Shown: positions 33,070 through 42,569, counted from the first letter of the stretch. The stretch is 64,000 nucleotides of DNA from Williamsia sp. 1138 (GCF_002095435.2 NZ_MJEJ02000045.1:62001-126000); one strand, 5' to 3'. Notes: a model not told the origin generated them from the letters alone. A program made the numbers and translations.

Positions 33070-34131
33070 ATGGCAGTGTCGAGGGAGCGCGCGTTTCGCG
33101 CGACCGTCATCAAGCTGGGCACCTTCGCAGTGGTGATGCTGCTGATCTTCGTGGCGCTCGTGGTCGTGTTCAGCCAGTACCGCAGCGGTTCGACCTACGG
33201 CTACAAGGCGACGTTCACCAGTGCCTCCCAGTTGAAGTCGGGCAGCAAGGTGCGTATTGCCGGTGTCGAGGTGGGCAAGGTCGGCTCGGTCGGTCTGAAC
33301 CCCGACAACGAGGCCGTCGTCGAGTTCGACGTCAGCGAGAAGTACCGGCTGCCGACAGCCGCGCGAGCACTCATCCGGTACGAGAACCTGACCGGCGACC
33401 GTTTCCTGGAACTGCAGGAGGGCACCGGCGATCCCACCGATCTCATCGGTGACGGCGGGTCCATCCCGATCACCCAGACCGAGCCCGCACTCGATCTCGA
33501 CAAGCTCCTCGGCGGATTCAAGCCGTTGTTCCGCACCCTCGACCCGAAAGAGGTGAACGAACTGTCGGCGTCGCTGGTGCAGGTGTTCCAGGGGCAGGGG
33601 CCCGCTCTCAACGAGTTGCTGGCGGACACCGCGACATTCACCGACTCGCTGGCCGACCGCGATCAGTTGATCGGCGAGGTCATCGACAACCTCAACACCA
33701 CGCTCGGCATCATCGATGCCGACAACGCCGGATTCGACAGCTCGCTCAATCAGCTGCAGTTGCTGATCTCGGGACTGAACTCACAGCGGGATGTCATCGG
33801 AGAAGCGGTCACCAACACCTCGGAGGTCACCAACGATCTCGCCGACGTACTGGCCACCAACCGTGCGGATCTGAAGTCGATGATCACCGCAACCGGCCAG
33901 GTCTCGAGTGAGGTCCTCAAAGGCGAGGACTACGTGCGCGGCCTGATCAGTCGACTGCCCGGCGACTTCAAGGCACTGTCGAACCTCGGTAGTTACGGTG
34001 CGTGGCTGCAGATCTGGCTCTGTCAGGTGAACATCATCTTCACGGCCCCCGGCGGCCAGGAGATCGTGTGGAACAACATCGACACCACCGGCGTCAAACA
34101 GAATCCGGGCGGGAGGTGTGACCCCAGATGA
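33070..34131 (+). CDS. mce4B: Mce4B, Mce-family substrate shuttle protein
   Basis: This 353-residue protein has an N-terminal anchor (FAVVMLLIFVALVVVFSQY, ~18-36), the MlaD barrel (~45-125, ASQLKSGSKVRIAGVEVGKVG), and a helical needle domain with heptad-like leucines (LNQLQLLISGLNSQRDVIGEA). It starts 51 nt after mce4A with GGAGGTGTG upstream and overlaps mce4C by 4 nt. The conserved Cys-bearing end WLCQVNIIFTAPGGQEIVW matches mycobacterial Mce B proteins. Confidence 0.95.
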   Translation: MAVSRERAFRATVIKLGTFAVVMLLIFVALVVVFSQYRSGSTYGYKATFTSASQLKSGSKVRIAGVEVGKVGSVGLNPDNEAVVEFDVSEKYRLPTAARALIRYENLTGDRFLELQEGTGDPTDLIGDGGSIPITQTEPALDLDKLLGGFKPLFRTLDPKEVNELSASLVQVFQGQGPALNELLADTATFTDSLADRDQLIGEVIDNLNTTLGIIDADNAGFDSSLNQLQLLISGLNSQRDVIGEAVTNTSEVTNDLADVLATNRADLKSMITATGQVSSEVLKGEDYVRGLISRLPGDFKALSNLGSYGAWLQIWLCQVNIIFTAPGGQEIVWNNIDTTGVKQNPGGRCDPR

Positions 34132-35324
34132 TGGCCGCCCTGTTCAAAGGACAACGTACGGCGACCGATGAGGCCGATGACGCCCGTCGGATCAAACGTG
34201 GCGAGCCCGATCGTGCTCGCGTGGGTCTGATCGGTGTCGTGATCGCCGCGTTGGTCGTCATCGTCGCACTGCAGATGGACAAGCTGCCGTTCCTGGCGAA
34301 CGGCAGTGTCTACACCGCCTACTTCGACGATGCGGGCGGTCTGGCCAGCGGCGACATCGTGGTGGTCTCCGGCGTGAATGTCGGAACCATCCAGGGTATT
34401 TCACTCGCGGGTACCGACGACGGCACCAAGGCCAAGGTCACCTTCAACATGAGTGACACCGTGCGGGTCGGTAAGAACAGCGAAGCCGCCATCAAGACAG
34501 AGACCGTGCTCGGCCGCCGCAATCTGACGTTGATACCCCGCGGAACCGGGCAGCTGAAGCCGGGTGACGAGATCAGCAGCCAGAACACCGTCGCGCCCTA
34601 CTCACTCACCGATGCGCTCGAAGGCGCGACCGACACGATCGAAGAGACGGACACCGATCAGCTCAACGAAGCATTGAACACGCTGTCGGACACGTTCTCC
34701 GACACGCCGAAGTCGGTGCGCTCGGCCGTAGACGGAATCGCGCGGGTGTCGAAGGCAATCGCCGATCGGGACGAGTCGCTGGAGCAGCTCCTGAGCCGGG
34801 CCAGCAGCGTCACCGATGTGATCGCCAAGCGCAGCGGCCAGATCAACACACTGCTGCTGGATGCGAACTCGTTGCTCGGCGAGTTGCAGGCCCGTCGATA
34901 TGCACTCGGACAACTGATCTCGGGCACCGAGGACGTCACGGCCCAGATCAGCGGCTTCATCGACGACAACAACGCTCAGCTCAAGCCGGTGCTCGAACAG
35001 CTGAACGGGGTACTGGCGATCTTGCAGGACAATCAGGTGGAGCTGGGGGAGACCCTTGACGAATTGGGTCCGTACGCAAACACTCTCGGTGAAGCGGTGG
35101 CCAGCGGTCCGTACTTCTCGTCGCTTGTCGGCATCGCCACCTTCGGCGACTACACGGACGTCTTCTTGAACATCATGCAGCAGAAGTATCCAGAGGCGTA
35201 CCGGGCATTCCAGTTCGCCTTCCCGATCCCGCCGGCGATCACGACCCGACCGGATGCGGCAAACGATCCGAACTCGACGATCGCTCCCGCACCGGCACCC
35301 CGCTATCCAGGACCGAACGGGTGA
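34128..35324 (+). CDS. mce4C: Mce4C, Mce-family substrate shuttle protein
   Basis: This 398-residue protein has a basic cytoplasmic leader, an anchor at ~35-50 (LIGVVIAALVVIVALQM), the Mce barrel (~60-140, GGLASGDIVVVSGVNVGTIQG), a helical needle (~160-335) and a Pro/Ala-rich tail. ATGATGG overlaps the mce4B stop by 4 nt, so an ATG three bases later is the alternative start. The coiled region repeatedly shows LxxLLxxAxSV-like heptads typical of the C subunit. Confidence 0.94.
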   Translation: MMAALFKGQRTATDEADDARRIKRGEPDRARVGLIGVVIAALVVIVALQMDKLPFLANGSVYTAYFDDAGGLASGDIVVVSGVNVGTIQGISLAGTDDGTKAKVTFNMSDTVRVGKNSEAAIKTETVLGRRNLTLIPRGTGQLKPGDEISSQNTVAPYSLTDALEGATDTIEETDTDQLNEALNTLSDTFSDTPKSVRSAVDGIARVSKAIADRDESLEQLLSRASSVTDVIAKRSGQINTLLLDANSLLGELQARRYALGQLISGTEDVTAQISGFIDDNNAQLKPVLEQLNGVLAILQDNQVELGETLDELGPYANTLGEAVASGPYFSSLVGIATFGDYTDVFLNIMQQKYPEAYRAFQFAFPIPPAITTRPDAANDPNSTIAPAPAPRYPGPNG

Positions 35325-36589
35325 TGGGGATGGGACGACTGAGCAAGCGTTTCTGGATGTCGACGGCGATCGTGGTGGCCGTGGTGGTGGCACTCGCAGT
35401 CGTGTACGTCGGCTACCAGAAGGTCAGCTACAAGACGTACAACGCGTACTTCTCCACCGTCAACGCGATGTACGAGGGCGACGCCGTCAAGGTCCTCGGT
35501 GTCACGGTCGGGACGGTCGGAAAGATCACCCCGCGCGACGGCGACGTGAAGGTGGAACTCAGGGTCGATCGCGATCAGGAGATCCCCGCCGACGCGGAGG
35601 CCGTGGTGGTCGCGCAGTCGCTGGTGTCCGGCCGGTTCGTCCAGTTGACGCCGGTGTTCGAAGGCGGCCCCGCACTGAAAGACGGCGGCTCCATCCCCAT
35701 GGAGCGGACCGCGGTTCCGGTGGAATGGGATGAGGTCAAGGCCGAGTTGAGCAAACTCACCGAGGCCGTCGGCCCCGATGGCGCCGACCCCGGCTCCGTC
35801 GCCAACCTCGTCGACGTGGCCGATGAGAACCTGAACGGCAATGGCACCGCCATCCGGCAGTCGCTGCAACAACTCTCGGATGTCACGAGCACGTTGGCGG
35901 ACGGTCGCGACGACCTGTTCAACTCCATCCGGAATCTGCAGGCGCTCACCGAGGCGTTGTCGCAGAGCTCCGAGCAACTGGTCCAGTTCAACGGCCGGAT
36001 CGCGTCCGTCAGCCAGGTTCTGGCCGACAACACCGACAATCTGAACGGCGCGCTGACCAACCTCGACACCGCGCTGACCGACGTGAAATCGTTCATCGAG
36101 ACCAACGGTGCCACCCTCAGCGACTCCATCGCCCGACTCGGCGACGCCACCAACGTGCTGGCCCAGAAGGACCAGGAAATCCGGGGACTGCTCCACTCCG
36201 GACCCACCCAGCTGTCGAACTTCTACAACATCTACAACCCGCTCCAGGGTTCGCTCTCCGGCATCTTCGGACTCGGCATGGGCGGCAACCTGATCAACCT
36301 GTTGTGCGGGTCCATCCAGGCGAACGATCGTCCCGGCCAGGAAGCCGACGTCGAGAAATGCGTCGACGTGCTCGCGCCGGTACTCGCGTCCATCTCGGTG
36401 AACTATCCGCCGGCTCTGATCAACCCGGTGTCGGGCATCGACGCCAGGCCCGACCAGATCCAGTATCAGAACGCCAGCGTGAAAGCCCGCGCGCAGCAGA
36501 GCATCCGCGACCAGGATGCGGAGACCCGCAAGAAATACAACAACCCGGGACTCGCGCAGTTGCTGGTGCCGTTCGGGGGTGAGGGCTGA
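35324..36589 (+). CDS. mce4D: Mce4D, Mce-family substrate shuttle protein
   Basis: This protein of about 421 residues has an anchor at ~10-28 (STAIVVAVVVALAVVYVGY), the Mce barrel (~35-120, AMYEGDAVKVLGVTVGTVGK), then a long helical segment to ~330. A C-terminal region carries LLCGSIQANDRPGQEADVEKC. The start may be ATG 35324 (TGATG with the mce4C stop), GTG 35321 or ATG 35330; spacing does not decide. It overlaps mce4E by one base. Confidence 0.94.
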   Translation: MGMGRLSKRFWMSTAIVVAVVVALAVVYVGYQKVSYKTYNAYFSTVNAMYEGDAVKVLGVTVGTVGKITPRDGDVKVELRVDRDQEIPADAEAVVVAQSLVSGRFVQLTPVFEGGPALKDGGSIPMERTAVPVEWDEVKAELSKLTEAVGPDGADPGSVANLVDVADENLNGNGTAIRQSLQQLSDVTSTLADGRDDLFNSIRNLQALTEALSQSSEQLVQFNGRIASVSQVLADNTDNLNGALTNLDTALTDVKSFIETNGATLSDSIARLGDATNVLAQKDQEIRGLLHSGPTQLSNFYNIYNPLQGSLSGIFGLGMGGNLINLLCGSIQANDRPGQEADVEKCVDVLAPVLASISVNYPPALINPVSGIDARPDQIQYQNASVKARAQQSIRDQDAETRKKYNNPGLAQLLVPFGGEG

Positions 36590-37857
36590 TGCGTCCGATC
36601 TCACGTCGGAGCCGCGCTCTGCGCAACGTCGTCGGCGCAGTGGTGGTCAGTTCTGCCCTCGTCGTCACCGGCTGCTCGTTCGACGGTCTCAACTCACTGC
36701 CGGTCCCCGGAGCCGAGGGCACGGGCGATGGTTCGTATGAGTTGATGGCCATGATCCCGAACGCTGCCAACCTCGTTCAGAACGCGCCGGTCCTGATCAA
36801 CGACGCCACCGTGGGCAGTGTCGGCAAGATCGAGGTCAAGAACTGGCAGGCGGAGCTGACCCTGCGACTGAACAAGGGGACACAGGTCCCGGTCGGCTCC
36901 TACGTCATGGTCGGCCTCACCAGTGTGCTCGGGTCCTTGAACCTGCAGATCGTGCAGCCGGAGAACGCAGACAAGGGCACCATGGCCCCGGGCGAGCAGA
37001 TACCCGCGACGAGTTGCCCCGAGCAGGACAACATCGCGCCGCCGACCAACGCCGAGCCGATCCCGGACATCAACTCGGCCCAGCAGGTCGCGGCGTGCAC
37101 GTACCCGACCACCGAGCAGGTGCTGAGCTCGCTGTCGGTCGTACTGAACGGCGGCGGTCTGGCGCAGGTCGGCGACATCGTGCACGAGATGAACGCCGCC
37201 CTGGCCGGACGGCAGGATGTGCTGCGCGACCTGGTCCCACGACTGAACACCCTCGTCGGCGAGCTGAACGATCAGCGCGAGAACATCATCCGCGCGATGG
37301 AGGGCCTCGACCGGCTGACCGGACAGATCAACGAGCAGGCGCCGGTGGTCGAGAAGGCACTGGCCGACGGACCGAAGATCCTCAAACTGCTCGTCGATCA
37401 GCGGGTGCACTTCACCGATGCGCTGGGGGCTTTGAGCCGGATGAGCCGCACCACCGATGACATCCTGCAGGCGAACTCCGAGGACATCGAGGTGCTCACC
37501 AGTAACCTCGTCCCGGTCCTCGATCAACTGCAGTCCACGGGACCGTCGTTGACGCAGTCCCTGGGCATCCTGCTGACCTTCCCGTTCGCGGAGCAGGCCA
37601 TCCCGCAGGTCGTCCGCGGCGACTACCTCAACGCCGTCATCAACCTCGACCTCACGTTCGGACGCCTGCAACGCGGCGCGCTCGCCAGCGTCGGCGTTGC
37701 CAGCCAGTTCTACGGCCCGGAAGGCATGTTCGGTAAACCCGCCGGCGCCGCAGGCAGAGGCGACAACCCGTTCACCGGGCCGTTGACGGATGATCCGCCG
37801 CCCCAAACTCCTGCGCCTGCAGCAGGAGCGCAACCGACAGGGGAGGAGGGCCCATGA
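36589..37857 (+). CDS. mce4E: Mce4E, Mce-family lipoprotein (LprN-like)
   Basis: This 422-residue lipoprotein of the hexameric Mce4 tube has a signal peptide ending in the lipobox VVTGCS, with Cys29 the predicted lipidated residue. The Mce barrel follows (~45-125, LVQNAPVLINDATVGSVGKI), then a helical domain and a Pro/Gly-rich tail. Mce E subunits are the lipoproteins in all Mce operons; the Mtb counterpart is LprN (Rv3495c). TGATG overlaps mce4D by one base and ATGA overlaps mce4F by four. Confidence 0.95.
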   Translation: MRPISRRSRALRNVVGAVVVSSALVVTGCSFDGLNSLPVPGAEGTGDGSYELMAMIPNAANLVQNAPVLINDATVGSVGKIEVKNWQAELTLRLNKGTQVPVGSYVMVGLTSVLGSLNLQIVQPENADKGTMAPGEQIPATSCPEQDNIAPPTNAEPIPDINSAQQVAACTYPTTEQVLSSLSVVLNGGGLAQVGDIVHEMNAALAGRQDVLRDLVPRLNTLVGELNDQRENIIRAMEGLDRLTGQINEQAPVVEKALADGPKILKLLVDQRVHFTDALGALSRMSRTTDDILQANSEDIEVLTSNLVPVLDQLQSTGPSLTQSLGILLTFPFAEQAIPQVVRGDYLNAVINLDLTFGRLQRGALASVGVASQFYGPEGMFGKPAGAAGRGDNPFTGPLTDDPPPQTPAPAAGAQPTGEEGP

Positions 37858-39332
37858 GGATCACGCCTTTCGTCCGCATGCAGTTGATCATCTTCTCGAT
37901 CGTCACCGTCATCGCGGTGATCGCGGTCGCGGTCTTCTACATCCGCGTCCCCAGCATGGTGGGTGTCGGGGAGTACAACGTCGAGGTCGAACTGCCCAGC
38001 ACCGGTGGGTTGTACCAGAACGGAAACGTCAGCTACCGCGGCGTGGACGTGGGCAAGGTGCAATCGGTGACGTTGACCGAAGAGGGAGTGGTCGCGAAGT
38101 TGTCGATCAACTCCGACACGAAGATCCCGAACAATTCCATCGCCTCGGTGCACAGTGTGTCGGCCGTTGGTGAGCAGTACCTCGAGTTCGTGCCCGACCC
38201 GGAGACCGAGGCCACCGGCAACATCGAGAACGGCGCCGTGATCGAGAACGGCACGGTGCCGGTCGAGGTGGGCACCTTGCTGGATCAGACCAACAATCTG
38301 CTGGAACAGGTGCAGGACACCAAGCTGCGGCGGGTGATGGACGAGGCCTTCAACGCGTTCAACGGCACCGGCGAGGACCTGCAACGGCTGCTCGACTCGA
38401 TGGCGCTGCTCGTCGGCGACGCCAACGAGAACTCCGAGGCGATCGTCAAGTTGATCGAGCAGGCAACGCCCTTGCTCGAGTCCCAGACCGCGACCGTCGG
38501 TGACATCCGCGCGTGGACGGCGAATCTCGCCGCGGTGACCGATCAGCTGCGGGCCAACGACCCACAGCTCAAGGACATCCTGAACAAGGGCCCGGGCGTC
38601 GCGAAGCAGACCCAGGAGCTGTTCGCGTCGATGAATCAGACACTGCCGCTGCTGTTCTCGAACCTGAACACGGTCTCCCGGACCTTGGCCATCTATCACC
38701 CGAATCTTCGCCAGATCGTGGTGATCTATCCACGGCTGATCGCGGCCCTGATCACCGCTCTGAACTCCGAAGACGCCCGTAATGGTGCCAACGTCGACTT
38801 CGCGCTCGGCTTCCAGGATCCGGGTACCTGCACGGTCGGCTTCTTGCCGATGACGTCCGACCGCAATGCGTCGGCACAGACTCCTCGCGATCTGCCGCCC
38901 GGGATGTTGTGCCGCGTACCGCAGGACTCGAACCTCGGCGTTCGCGGTACCCGAAACTACCCCTGCGTCGAGCTCCCCGGCCGACGCGCATCGACCCCGG
39001 CGGAATGTGAGACCGGCTACGTGCCGATCGGCGAGAACGTTCCGCTGCCCCAGGGACTCCCGGGAATCGATGTCCCGCAAGGGTTCCTGACCGACGCCAA
39101 TCCGGGCGCGGACGACGGCAGCCCATCGGTGTACGCCACCACCTACGACCCGGTCAGCGGCGACTACATCGGTCCCGACGGCAAGACCTATAACGCTGGG
39201 ACGGGGTCTGCGACGACTTCTGGTACGAGTGGTGGGACCGGTGCACCACGTTCCGGGACCACCGATACCGGCGCACAACCGCAGGAAGACAACAGCCAAT
39301 GGCAGAGCCTGATCACGGGGACCGTGAGGTGA
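37854..39332 (+). CDS. mce4F: Mce4F, Mce-family substrate shuttle protein
   Basis: This 492-residue protein has an N-terminal anchor (MQLIIFSIVTVIAVIAVAVFYI, ~7-29), the Mce barrel (~40-125, GGLYQNGNVSYRGVDVGKVQ), a helical needle (~140-320) and a Cys-containing C-terminal domain (PGTCTVGFLP, GMLCRVPQ, NYPCVELPGR, PAECETGYVP). The last 60 residues are Gly/Thr/Ser-rich. It is the last of the six Mce proteins; the Mce-associated genes follow. Confidence 0.95.
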   Translation: MRITPFVRMQLIIFSIVTVIAVIAVAVFYIRVPSMVGVGEYNVEVELPSTGGLYQNGNVSYRGVDVGKVQSVTLTEEGVVAKLSINSDTKIPNNSIASVHSVSAVGEQYLEFVPDPETEATGNIENGAVIENGTVPVEVGTLLDQTNNLLEQVQDTKLRRVMDEAFNAFNGTGEDLQRLLDSMALLVGDANENSEAIVKLIEQATPLLESQTATVGDIRAWTANLAAVTDQLRANDPQLKDILNKGPGVAKQTQELFASMNQTLPLLFSNLNTVSRTLAIYHPNLRQIVVIYPRLIAALITALNSEDARNGANVDFALGFQDPGTCTVGFLPMTSDRNASAQTPRDLPPGMLCRVPQDSNLGVRGTRNYPCVELPGRRASTPAECETGYVPIGENVPLPQGLPGIDVPQGFLTDANPGADDGSPSVYATTYDPVSGDYIGPDGKTYNAGTGSATTSGTSGGTGAPRSGTTDTGAQPQEDNSQWQSLITGTVR

Positions 39333-40282
39333 CTCGCCCGTCGACGCAGCGTCGCCGGGCTCGTCGCCCCGCGGGTCCACCAGAAGAAGCCCAGCGCGGT
39401 AGGTCGACCCCTGCCGGCAAGTCGGGTCCCACCGGAAAGCCCAGTCCTACCGGTAAGCCCAGCCCCACCGGTAAAGCGAGTCCTACGGGAAAGCCGAGTC
39501 CTACAGGTAAGCCGGTCAAGTCGGCGCCGCTGGGCCGTAAGCGCAAGCCGGCACCGAAGTCCGAGCCGGCGGCAACCCCTCCTGTGGTTCCCTCCGTGGA
39601 CTTGACCAAGGTGGATGAGCCGGTGGCGGAGTCGGCCCCGGTGACCGATGACTCCGCAGTCGTCGCGACCGGGGTTTCGTACCGGGAACGTCGATCCGCG
39701 GGCCGTGGGCCCGGCGACGACGGGCCGCGCAAGAGCAGGGGCTCGCTGCGCAAGGGCAAGGCAGGTCCCGGGAAGAAGCGGGCGAGCGTTCGTGGACTCG
39801 GAGTGGTGATCGCGGCGGTGTCCGCCATTGCGCTCATTGCCGCCATGGTGGTCGCGTCCACGTTTTTTGTGTTGGGCACCAACAAGATCGACGATCGCAA
39901 TGATCTGCGGGCTGAATATTCGGCCTTCGCGCGGCAGATGGTCACCAACCTCACGACGCTGAACCCGGAGAACATCGACGCCTCGATCAAGTCGTTCCAG
40001 GACGACACCAGCGGTAAGGCGATGGAACAGGTCGGGCAGTCGGTCGAGCAGACCGTCAACATGATCAAGTCGGAGAACGTCTCGACCAGGGGCGCGGTGA
40101 TCTCCGAAGCCGTCACCGCGAGCAATGCCGATTCGGCGTCGGTCATCATGGTCTTCAGCTGGGAGATGAACCAGCCCAACGTCGCCGAGCAGCAGACCGT
40201 GCTCCAGGTGTTCCGGTGGAAGCTGGAGATCACGCGGATCAACGGCGAACTCAAACTCACCAACGTCGAGTGGGTGACCTAG
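39329..40282 (+). CDS. mas4A: Mas4A, Mce-associated membrane protein with PTGKPS repeats
   Basis: This 317-residue protein has a long basic, disordered cytoplasmic part (~1-155) holding five PTGKPS-type hexapeptides at ~34-63. One membrane helix lies at ~160-185 (VVIAAVSAIALIAAMVVAST). An external NTF2-like domain follows (~195-317, DLRAEYSAFARQMVTNLTTL to TNVEWVT). Mce-associated proteins (Mtb Rv3493c) stabilise or assist the Mce complex. GTG 39329 is preferred for its 4-nt GTGA overlap with mce4F, as elsewhere in this operon; ATG 39299 would add 10 residues. It ends directly before mas4B. Confidence 0.88.
   Translation: MTRPSTQRRRARRPAGPPEEAQRGRSTPAGKSGPTGKPSPTGKPSPTGKASPTGKPSPTGKPVKSAPLGRKRKPAPKSEPAATPPVVPSVDLTKVDEPVAESAPVTDDSAVVATGVSYRERRSAGRGPGDDGPRKSRGSLRKGKAGPGKKRASVRGLGVVIAAVSAIALIAAMVVASTFFVLGTNKIDDRNDLRAEYSAFARQMVTNLTTLNPENIDASIKSFQDDTSGKAMEQVGQSVEQTVNMIKSENVSTRGAVISEAVTASNADSASVIMVFSWEMNQPNVAEQQTVLQVFRWKLEITRINGELKLTNVEWVT
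39428..39517 (+). repeat. Five 18-nt in-frame repeats in mas4A
   Basis: Five 18-nt units code PTGKPS, PTGKPS, PTGKAS, PTGKPS and PTGKPV. Third-base differences (ccc/cct, ggt/gga) show the units are not freshly duplicated. They form part of the cytoplasmic tail. Confidence 0.92.
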
Positions 40283-40933
40283 ATGTCGCGCAGATTCTGG
40301 ACATGGACAGTGTCCTTGCTGGCCGCCGCCCTGCTGGTGGCCGGCGCGGTCATCACGACGATCGTCGGTCTCGACTACCGCGACACCAAACTCGCCGAGG
40401 ATGCCCGCGGCGAGGCGCTCGACGCCGGGAAGCAGACTGCAGCAGTGATGTTCGGGTATCAGCCCGACAACGTCGAGCAGCATGTCGCCGACACCCGTAA
40501 GTCGTTGTCGGGTGCTGCCGAGCAGCAGTACGACGAGATCATCAAAGAGTCGAACCTCGTTGCCGAAGTACAGAAGCAGCAGGTCAAATCGGAGGTGTCC
40601 ATCCAGGACGCCGGCGTGGTCAGTTCCACCCGCGACAGGGCTCTGCTCCTCATCTTCATGAACCAGTCGGTCACCAAGGGTGGCAAAGACCTGGTATCGG
40701 TCAATGCCAGCCGGTTGCAGTATTCGATGGAGCGATCGGGTGACGAGTGGAAGGTCACCAACATCGACATCCTCACCGACGATTCGGTGAAAGCGCGACT
40801 CGCCGAAGAGGCCGACAAACCAGGTGCATCCACCGCCCCGGCCCCGGCACCCGCGTCGTCGGCCCCCGCCCCGGCACCCGCGTCGTCGGCCCCCGCCCCG
40901 GCTCCTGCGCCTGAGCCGGAACCAACCCCCTGA
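40283..40933 (+). CDS. mas4B: Mas4B, Mce-associated membrane protein
   Basis: This 216-residue protein has an N-terminal membrane helix (WTWTVSLLAAALLVAGAVITTIVG, ~6-29) and an external NTF2-like domain (~40-180, LAEDARGEALDAGKQTAAVMFG to DEWKVTNIDILTDDS). An Ala/Pro-rich tail, coded partly by a 27-nt direct repeat, ends it. It corresponds to Mtb Rv3492c. ATG follows the mas4A stop immediately. It is the last gene of the mce4 operon, before a strong terminator. Confidence 0.88.
   Translation: MSRRFWTWTVSLLAAALLVAGAVITTIVGLDYRDTKLAEDARGEALDAGKQTAAVMFGYQPDNVEQHVADTRKSLSGAAEQQYDEIIKESNLVAEVQKQQVKSEVSIQDAGVVSSTRDRALLLIFMNQSVTKGGKDLVSVNASRLQYSMERSGDEWKVTNIDILTDDSVKARLAEEADKPGASTAPAPAPASSAPAPAPASSAPAPAPAPEPEPTP
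40841..40905 (+). repeat. 27-nt direct repeat in the mas4B tail
   Basis: Units start at 40841, 40868 and (partial) 40895 and encode the nonapeptide APAPASSAP-like tail. The first two units are nearly identical, which suggests recent slippage. Confidence 0.8.
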
Positions 40934-40953
40934 CCCGATACTCCCAGACACCA

Positions 40954-40995
40954 GTCAGGCCCTCCGATCGAAACCGGAGGGCCTGACTTCGTCTG
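40954..40995 (+). terminator. Terminator of the mce4 operon
   Basis: A perfect 13-bp stem (GTCAGGCCCTCCG/CGGAGGGCCTGAC, 40954-40966 and 40975-40987) with an 8-nt loop lies 20 nt after mas4B. TTCGTCTG follows. Confidence 0.9.
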
Positions 40996-41081
40996 TAGCC
41001 TCGTCCTGAAACAGGAGGATGTGGCAGTTCCTCCGACTCCACGATCAAGAGGACTTGGCTGGAGCCGGAGGGACGTGCGAA

Positions 41082-42569
41082 CTAGGCGTTCGGGTCGTAT
41101 CCCATCGGGAGGATGACCGACTTGTGCTCGAGGTAGGACTCGAGGCCCTCGGGTCCGTTCTCACGGCCGATGCCGGAGTTCTTGTACCCACCGAAGGGAG
41201 AACCCGGATCGATCGCGTACCAGTTCACGCCGTAGGTTCCGGTGCGGATCTGGGCGGCGATCTGTAGTCCGTGTTCGACGTCGGCGGTCCACACCGTACC
41301 TGCGAGACCGTATTCGGAATCGTTGGCGATCGCGACCGCCTCTTCTTCGGTCTCGTAGTCGATCACCGAGATCACCGGTCCGAAGATCTCCTCGCGGGCG
41401 ATCGTCATGTCGTTGGTGACGCCCGTGAAGATCGTTGGGCTCAAGTAGTATCCGGAATCCAGGCCTTCCGGCCGGACGCTGTCGAGAACCGCGGTGGCAC
41501 CGGCTTCCTTGCCCTGGCGGATGTAGTCCTCGACCTTGGTGCGCTGCTTCTCGGTGATCAGGGGGCCGAGCTGGGCCTCGGGATCGTCGGGCAGACCTGG
41601 CTTGAGGAGCTTGGCCGCCTCGATCATGGCGGCGACGATCTCGTCGCGCTTCGCGCTCGGCACCAGGACGCGGGTCTGGGCAACGCACGCCTGGCCCGTG
41701 TTCATCAGGCCCGTGAACGTCAACATGCCTGCGATTTCCGCGGGATCGGCGTCGGCCAGCACGATGGCGGCGGACTTGCCGCCCAACTCCAGCGAGCAGC
41801 GCTTGAGCTGCTCACCACACGCTGCACCGATCGCACGGCCGGCCGCAGTCGATCCGGTGAAGGTGATCTTGTCGACGTCGGGATGCGCGACGAGCGCCTT
41901 GCCCGTGTCGGGGCCGCCGGGGATCACCGACAGAACCCCTTCGGGCAGCCCGGCTTCGGTGAACAGTTCAGCGATGAGGTTGGCCGACAGCGGTGTTTCG
42001 GGGGCAGGCTTGAGCACCACCGAGCAACCCGCGGACAGGGCTGGGCCCAGCTTGTTGCAGATGAGGAACAGTGGCACGTTCCAGGCCGTGATCGCGCCGA
42101 CGACGCCTACTGGTTCACGAGTGATCTGAGTCTTTCCGAAGAGCCCGTCGCGGTACTCGTGCCACGTGTAGTTGACTGCGGCCTTGGCATATTCGCGCAG
42201 CACGCCGGTGGCCGGTAGCTGCTGCAGTGTCGCGACAGCCAGCGGGGGAGCGCCCATCTCCGACGACACCAGCTCGGCGATCTCCGCGCCGCGCTCGTCG
42301 ATCAGGTCGGCAACCTTCGCCACGACTGCGGCCCGATCCTCGGGAGAGGTGTTCCGCCAGACGCCGGAGTCGAAGGCAGCTCGGGCGGTCTGCACTGCGG
42401 TGTCCACGTCGGTCTCGTCAGCCAGCGGAGTGCTGCCGACGCGCTGCCCCGTGGCCGGCGAGTGGACCTCGAGAATGTCAGAGGAATGAGGGGCGACCCA
42501 GGTGCCGCCGATGTAGAGCGAAGAGAAGTCATGCGAGGTCGTGGGTGCGGCGTGCGCAGTGTCCGTCAT
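41082..42569 (-). CDS. Aldehyde dehydrogenase with KstR-type promoter
   Basis: This 495-residue NAD(P)+-dependent aldehyde dehydrogenase has GAITAWNVPLFLICNKLGPA, FTGSTAAGRAIG (cofactor), the general-base LELGGKSAAIV, and catalytic Cys (about residue 295) in MNTGQACVAQTRV. A C-terminal PFGGYKNSGIGRENGPEGLESYLEHKS region completes the enzyme. GGAGGACCA precedes the ATG. A perfect KstR-like site 36 nt upstream suggests it belongs to the sterol regulon. Oxidation of the C26 aldehyde made by CYP125 is a plausible job, not shown by the sequence. It is separated from mce4 by the terminator and a 90-nt gap. Confidence 0.9.
   Translation of the reverse strand: MTDTAHAAPTTSHDFSSLYIGGTWVAPHSSDILEVHSPATGQRVGSTPLADETDVDTAVQTARAAFDSGVWRNTSPEDRAAVVAKVADLIDERGAEIAELVSSEMGAPPLAVATLQQLPATGVLREYAKAAVNYTWHEYRDGLFGKTQITREPVGVVGAITAWNVPLFLICNKLGPALSAGCSVVLKPAPETPLSANLIAELFTEAGLPEGVLSVIPGGPDTGKALVAHPDVDKITFTGSTAAGRAIGAACGEQLKRCSLELGGKSAAIVLADADPAEIAGMLTFTGLMNTGQACVAQTRVLVPSAKRDEIVAAMIEAAKLLKPGLPDDPEAQLGPLITEKQRTKVEDYIRQGKEAGATAVLDSVRPEGLDSGYYLSPTIFTGVTNDMTIAREEIFGPVISVIDYETEEEAVAIANDSEYGLAGTVWTADVEHGLQIAAQIRTGTYGVNWYAIDPGSPFGGYKNSGIGRENGPEGLESYLEHKSVILPMGYDPNA

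Noticed and set aside
38033-38275. Small minus-strand frames within mce genes as separate genes
   Set aside because: They lie wholly inside conserved genes and have no ribosome-binding sites or family features.
37710-39380. 556-residue minus-strand frame opposite mce4F
   Set aside because: It is antisense to a conserved Mce gene, with no recognisable motif.
39188-40951. 587-residue minus-strand frame opposite mas4A and mas4B
   Set aside because: Its Arg/Gly repeats are the reverse complement of the mas4A and mas4B repeats.
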